From Caldisericia bacterium (GTDB lineage: Bacteria; Caldisericota; Caldisericia; UBA6126; JAGPKI01), in contig JAGPKI010000055.1 of NCBI GenBank assembly GCA_018054005.1, forward strand, positions 1 to 9,231: a stretch of DNA of 9,231 nucleotides, given 5' to 3'. The first letter of the stretch is position 1, and each line of letters starts with the position of its first letter. Under the pieces are notes generated by a model, which was given only the letters and a program-made list of their open reading frames with translations, was not told the DNA's origin and searched no databases. This document shows positions 6,376-9,231 of the stretch, in pieces. The translations under genes and the position numbers were made by a program.

Positions 6376-8922
6376 TTATGGGTAACGTATAATTTCTATA
6401 GATAAATCATCGTGGATGCGAAACTCACAAATACTTATATCAATTGTGTCCCGGAAAAAGGTATCATAATAGTGATATGAGTTATCTCCCAAGGACCAAT
6501 TAATAATTTTTCTATTTGAATCAAGCAATCTGACATCTGTTTTTTCTCCAGTTTTGGCAGTTATGAAATAATCTCCACTTTTTAATTTTGGAGAGGGGTA
6601 AAATAATGGTATATCGAGTGATTCTCCTGGTTTTATCTTTTTACCATTTATTTTTTCTTTTATGTGACTCATTGATATATCAAATAATACATCTCCTCTT
6701 GGACTAACTATTTGAAAATTCAAAATTCTGCGATCAATTAGTTGCGTTTCAATATATTCGATGGATTTTCCATCAATAATTATTTCGTCATCTCCTCGAT
6801 TTTCAAAAGATAAAACTAATGCTTTATTAATTTTGCTTTGTTTAAAGGTTATAAGCCCTTTCTCTTCTCTCGCAAACCAGGCTCGGTATTCTGGAACTGG
6901 ATGATAGTTTCCATAGTAAAATTTTTCATTTTCGGAATGTTGCCAATAAGTAGGCTTGGTAAATCTCTTATTTTTATTAATAAAAATCATATCTTCAATC
7001 TTCAATGAAAAGAATCCTTCTTTATTAGTAGTTTTTATATATAGCTGCATCATTTTTGTTTTCTTGTTCACAAGAATTGGTTTTTTAAGCTTATACCAAT
7101 ATATGTCGCCATTCTTCTCTAAAAGTTCAAGTTCAGATTCCCCTACTATTTTATACGAATAACCTGGACCGCATGCATATGCAGAAGGTAGAATTAAATT
7201 CTTTAAATTTAAGTAATGATCTTCATAAGATTCTATTTCTTTAAACTCTATTTTTAGGTCTTTTATAAGGTCAGGATTATTAAATTTTAGCCCAATATAA
7301 TAAAGTAAATATGTATCTTGGAAGGAAGTTTCTGTTCCTTCGTAAGTAAAAAAGTGGCTTGGTACACCAAAAATAGGAATATAATCTTTTTCGTTTTTGT
7401 TTATTAAAAATGCATTTTTCTCCCCCTGAGGGTATAGGCTCCAGTCAAACCATTCACATTCATCCAAAGGTGTTGCATAATGTAGATTTATACTAATGTT
7501 ATAATCTGGTTTTAGTCTAATTACCTTTGAAAAATCAAATTCTTTAAATATATCTTCTTTGAGAACTAATTCTTCTTTACCGAAAGAGAAATTAGGAAAC
7601 CTTTTATTTCTACTATTAAATTTATATGCTTCTTTAGCACTTCTTTCGTCTAATGCTTTATTATAGATTCTTAAACCATCAATATACCCTACATAATTTG
7701 TTCCTACATTTAGGTAGCTGCTACCAATAAGCCAGTCTCCAGTCTCTGCGCCACCATACCAGTAATCTTTAATATTTTCTATAAGTTTAGTTTTCTTCTC
7801 TCCATTTAAATAGAAATTAACTTCCTTATTGCTAAACTTCCATGTAACCAATATGTGGCTCCATTTTTCAGGAACTACTTTTAAATTTGCCACATCAAAA
7901 TTATCGGTTTCTTTTCTGGACGAGTAATAAAAATAATCACTATTAGATGGTGAAAAGTATAAATTTCCCCCAGGAAAAATTCCTAATTCAATGTTTTTGT
8001 TGGTATCGGTTAAAATCTTATGAAATCTTTTTAGATCTCCTTCATGTGGATTAAACATATATGGTCTAATCCACATTTCTATTGACCCCTCTGATTTATC
8101 AAAGTCTAAATTTTGAGAAGGAATGGTAAAATATACACAACCCTTTTTTATATCTTCTTCATTCTCTGCATATCTTGCATCCCAATCATTAAAGAAAATG
8201 TAGTGCCTATCAATTTCATAAAAATTACCTGACAAACCACCATAACTTATCTTTGATAAATAACCATTTTTCTTATTTCCAGATAAGTCAAAAATCTCAG
8301 TGCTTTCGGGTTCATCAAAATAATACCAACATTCGAGAGGCTCTCTGGGTGTAAAGACATCTTCAAAACTTGATTGTGGTTTACTGTCTCTATTACCGTA
8401 ATAGAAATAGATCTTTTTATTTTCATTGGGTTTTATTTGAGGTAACTTAAGCCATATCTCTGAATTTTCATATCCACAATCACGCTTTATCCAAAAAGGA
8501 ATAAGTGTAGTTCCGTCCGAATCAGTGAAATAAATATCTCTACAGTCAAATGAAAGCTTTTCCTCTCTTATTAATTTTTGTGTATCTATAGTTAAACAGA
8601 TTTGATAATCTTTTAGAGATTCTTCGTTACCAATATTAATTGTTATTTCTCTTCTGTAAAGAACTTTATCAATTTTTGCAATTTCTTCATAGGTTATTTT
8701 TTTCTGTTTTTCTTCATCCTCGAGTTTATCTATTTCCAGCCTCTGAACATAAGAGTCATTTCTCCTCACTCTTGAAATGTTTTTTAGTTCGATTTCTTCA
8801 ATTTTCAGATTTATGTAATTAAGCAATTGCTTATTGTAAAACCCTTGAATTGTTATAAAGAAAAGAGCTAAGGCTAATATTATAAAAACATTTTTAAACG
8901 AAGGCTTCTTTTTTTCCATCAT
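6376..8922 (-). CDS. Membrane-anchored DUF2341 and LamG-fold (concanavalin A-like) surface protein
   Basis: The 848-residue product starts with a basic MMEKKK, then one membrane segment (about 10-28) and a charged, probably coiled-coil stalk (about 36-85). A DUF2341 domain follows: CRDIYFTDSDGTTLIPFWI (127-145) and IYFYYGN (171-177) match the typical 'lrFtdsdGt.Lpywie...iyvYYGN'. Residues about 195-435 form a LamG/concanavalin A-like jelly roll: SIEMWIRP (280-287), KWSHILVTW (353-361), VNFYLNGEK (368-376) and GYIDGLRIYNKALD (412-425), the last being the usual closing motif. DUF2341 followed by LamG is a common pairing in secreted bacterial and archaeal proteins, where it is thought to bind glycans or host matrix. 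Residues 440-848 are mostly beta-rich and unrecognised; the part near 700-800 resembles an Ig-like strand pattern (LVLSFENRGDDEI, IKPGESLDIPLF). It heads a probable operon with the GH3 gene. Two ATGs are adjacent at the start and no Shine-Dalgarno sequence is visible; the TATAAT lies only 6 bp upstream, suggesting a leaderless message. Confidence 0.82.
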   Translation of the reverse strand: MMEKKKPSFKNVFIILALALFFITIQGFYNKQLLNYINLKIEEIELKNISRVRRNDSYVQRLEIDKLEDEEKQKKITYEEIAKIDKVLYRREITINIGNEESLKDYQICLTIDTQKLIREEKLSFDCRDIYFTDSDGTTLIPFWIKRDCGYENSEIWLKLPQIKPNENKKIYFYYGNRDSKPQSSFEDVFTPREPLECWYYFDEPESTEIFDLSGNKKNGYLSKISYGGLSGNFYEIDRHYIFFNDWDARYAENEEDIKKGCVYFTIPSQNLDFDKSEGSIEMWIRPYMFNPHEGDLKRFHKILTDTNKNIELGIFPGGNLYFSPSNSDYFYYSSRKETDNFDVANLKVVPEKWSHILVTWKFSNKEVNFYLNGEKKTKLIENIKDYWYGGAETGDWLIGSSYLNVGTNYVGYIDGLRIYNKALDERSAKEAYKFNSRNKRFPNFSFGKEELVLKEDIFKEFDFSKVIRLKPDYNISINLHYATPLDECEWFDWSLYPQGEKNAFLINKNEKDYIPIFGVPSHFFTYEGTETSFQDTYLLYYIGLKFNNPDLIKDLKIEFKEIESYEDHYLNLKNLILPSAYACGPGYSYKIVGESELELLEKNGDIYWYKLKKPILVNKKTKMMQLYIKTTNKEGFFSLKIEDMIFINKNKRFTKPTYWQHSENEKFYYGNYHPVPEYRAWFAREEKGLITFKQSKINKALVLSFENRGDDEIIIDGKSIEYIETQLIDRRILNFQIVSPRGDVLFDISMSHIKEKINGKKIKPGESLDIPLFYPSPKLKSGDYFITAKTGEKTDVRLLDSNRKIINWSLGDNSYHYYDTFFRDTIDISICEFRIHDDLSIEIIRYP

Positions 8923-8928
8923 ATTTAT

Positions 8929-8934
8929 ATTATA
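8929..8934 (-). promoter_or_regulatory. -10 box (TATAAT) for the DUF2341/LamG gene, predicted leaderless
   Basis: The minus strand reads TATAAT, then six bases, then the ATG at 8922. With normal spacing of a -10 hexamer at -12 to -7, position +1 falls on the A of that ATG. The -35 region 17 bp upstream (TTTATT, complement of 8952-8957) is a poor match. No Shine-Dalgarno-like purine run occurs upstream of the start. Confidence 0.5.
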
Positions 8935-8976
8935 GCTATTTTAATCAATTAAATAAAAAATAATAATTTTTTAAGA

Positions 8977-8992
8977 CATTAAACCTTTAATG
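8977..8992. repeat. Perfect inverted repeat in the divergent spacer (CATTAAA-CC-TTTAATG)
   Basis: Two 7-base arms, CATTAAA and TTTAATG, are exact reverse complements around a central CC. The site lies about 45 bp upstream of the -10 box of the 848-residue gene, roughly where an activator or repressor dimer might bind. It is short and A/T-rich, so chance occurrence in this spacer is quite possible. Confidence 0.3.
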
Positions 8993-9067
8993 GAAAGAAA
9001 ATTTATTTGCTATATTTTAATTTATAGATTAGATTTATCCTTCTTGATTTAATTATTTTTTGGTAAA

Positions 9068-9096
9068 TTGAACCTTATCTTGAATAAACTAATAAT
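9068..9096 (+). promoter_or_regulatory. Candidate promoter for nikR
   Basis: TTGAAC at 9068-9073 is followed by exactly 17 bp and AATAAT at 9091-9096, a reasonable sigma70-like pair. Transcription would begin near 9103, at the left edge of the inverted repeat discussed below, so a protein bound there could block initiation or early elongation. An alternative -10 box (TATATT, 9127-9132) lies between the two repeat halves but has no good -35 partner. In this A/T-rich background the assignment is tentative. Confidence 0.35.
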
Positions 9097-9101
9097 AATT
9101 G

Positions 9102-9157
9102 TAAACTTAAATAGTAGCACGAATTTTATATTAAGTGTTACACTATTTAAAAGTTTA
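9102..9157. promoter_or_regulatory. Long imperfect inverted repeat, candidate NikR operator
   Basis: The core is GTAGCAC (9114-9120), 14 bp, then GTGTTAC (9135-9141); the halves are reverse complements with one mismatch. The symmetry continues outward: TAAACTTAAATA on the left (9102-9113) matches TATTTAAAAGTTTA on the right (9144-9157), apart from an AC insertion next to the core and an AA insertion in the arm. GTGTTAC is also the half-site I recall being proposed for many non-enterobacterial NikR operators (with GTAACAC 13-14 bp away), though there the halves are in the opposite order. It ends 16 bp before the nikR ATG, fitting autoregulation. It could also fold as a hairpin in the leader RNA. 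Confidence 0.5.
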
Positions 9158-9173
9158 TGAAAGAGAGAAATAT

Positions 9174-9231
9174 ATGAGCAAGCTTGTGAGATTTGGAGTA
9201 TCAATAGAAGATAATCTGCTTTCACAATTTG
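9174..9231 (+). CDS. nikR: Nickel-responsive transcriptional regulator NikR, N-terminus (runs off the window)
   Basis: The 19 visible codons begin MSKLVRFGVSIEDNLLSQF. This matches the start of NikR-family ribbon-helix-helix regulators, where a DNA-contacting beta-strand with the 'RFGVS' pattern leads into the first helix ('.e.LL..fD'). NikR binds nickel through its C-terminal ACT-like domain, which is outside the window, and usually represses nickel uptake genes. ATG 9174 is preceded by AAAGAGAG (about 9159-9168), a fair Shine-Dalgarno sequence. The gene is divergent from the DUF2341/LamG gene, and a long inverted repeat lies immediately upstream. Other ribbon-helix-helix (CopG-like) regulators are the alternative; the 'RFGVS' signature makes NikR the best call. 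Confidence 0.72.
   Translation, partial: MSKLVRFGVSIEDNLLSQF

Noticed and set aside
1..9231. CRISPR array, tRNA/rRNA genes, insertion sequence, phage or defence genes
   Set aside because: I saw no spaced direct repeats, no tRNA-like cloverleaf with conserved TTCGA-type arm, no transposase or integrase motifs, and no terminal inverted repeats.

Overview
The window is strongly AT-rich bacterial DNA. Most starts are ATG with a purine-rich Shine-Dalgarno sequence. One promoter is sigma70-like (TTGACA, 17 bp, TTTAAT), and a GH3/NagZ-like glycosidase points to a peptidoglycan-bearing bacterium. The start of a NikR-type nickel regulator at the right edge suits an anaerobic or nickel-using lineage. 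The sequence alone does not name the phylum. Three of the four intact genes without an obvious cytoplasmic role match only at fold level (two beta-propellers and a DUF2341/LamG protein), so the source is probably poorly characterised.

Layout, left to right. (1) 3-59: the last 18 codons of a plus-strand gene. (2) About 103-736: a decayed plus-strand DUF72 (YecE-like) gene, recognisable in alternating frames with several frameshifts and stops. (3) 756-2906, minus: a 716-residue exported PQQ-like beta-propeller. (4) 3071-4636, plus: a 521-residue exported TolB/WD40-like propeller with a C-terminal membrane anchor, divergent from the previous gene across a 164-bp spacer. (5) 4651-5130, minus: a DinB-fold protein whose real start is 18 bases inside the longest ORF, with its own promoter. 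(6) 5214-6359, minus: a membrane-anchored GH3 beta-N-acetylhexosaminidase-like protein. (7) 6376-8922, minus: a membrane-anchored DUF2341 plus LamG-fold protein, 16 bp upstream of the GH3 gene and probably in the same operon. (8) 8923-9173: a divergent regulatory region. (9) 9174 to the edge: the start of nikR.

How the genes may work together: four neighbouring genes encode proteins exported to or anchored in the cell envelope. The clearest unit is the minus-strand pair at 5214-8922, where a glycan-binding-type (LamG) protein and a glycosidase are both tethered by N-terminal membrane segments. This suggests envelope glycan recognition or turnover, but that is inference. The two propellers are divergent and may share control. 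The nikR gene appears to be preceded by its own operator-like inverted repeat. I see no rRNA, tRNA, CRISPR array, insertion sequence, phage gene or defence system. The most notable items are the DUF72 pseudogene, the candidate NikR operator, the predicted leaderless start of the 848-residue gene, and the substitutions in otherwise conserved GH3 and DinB motifs.
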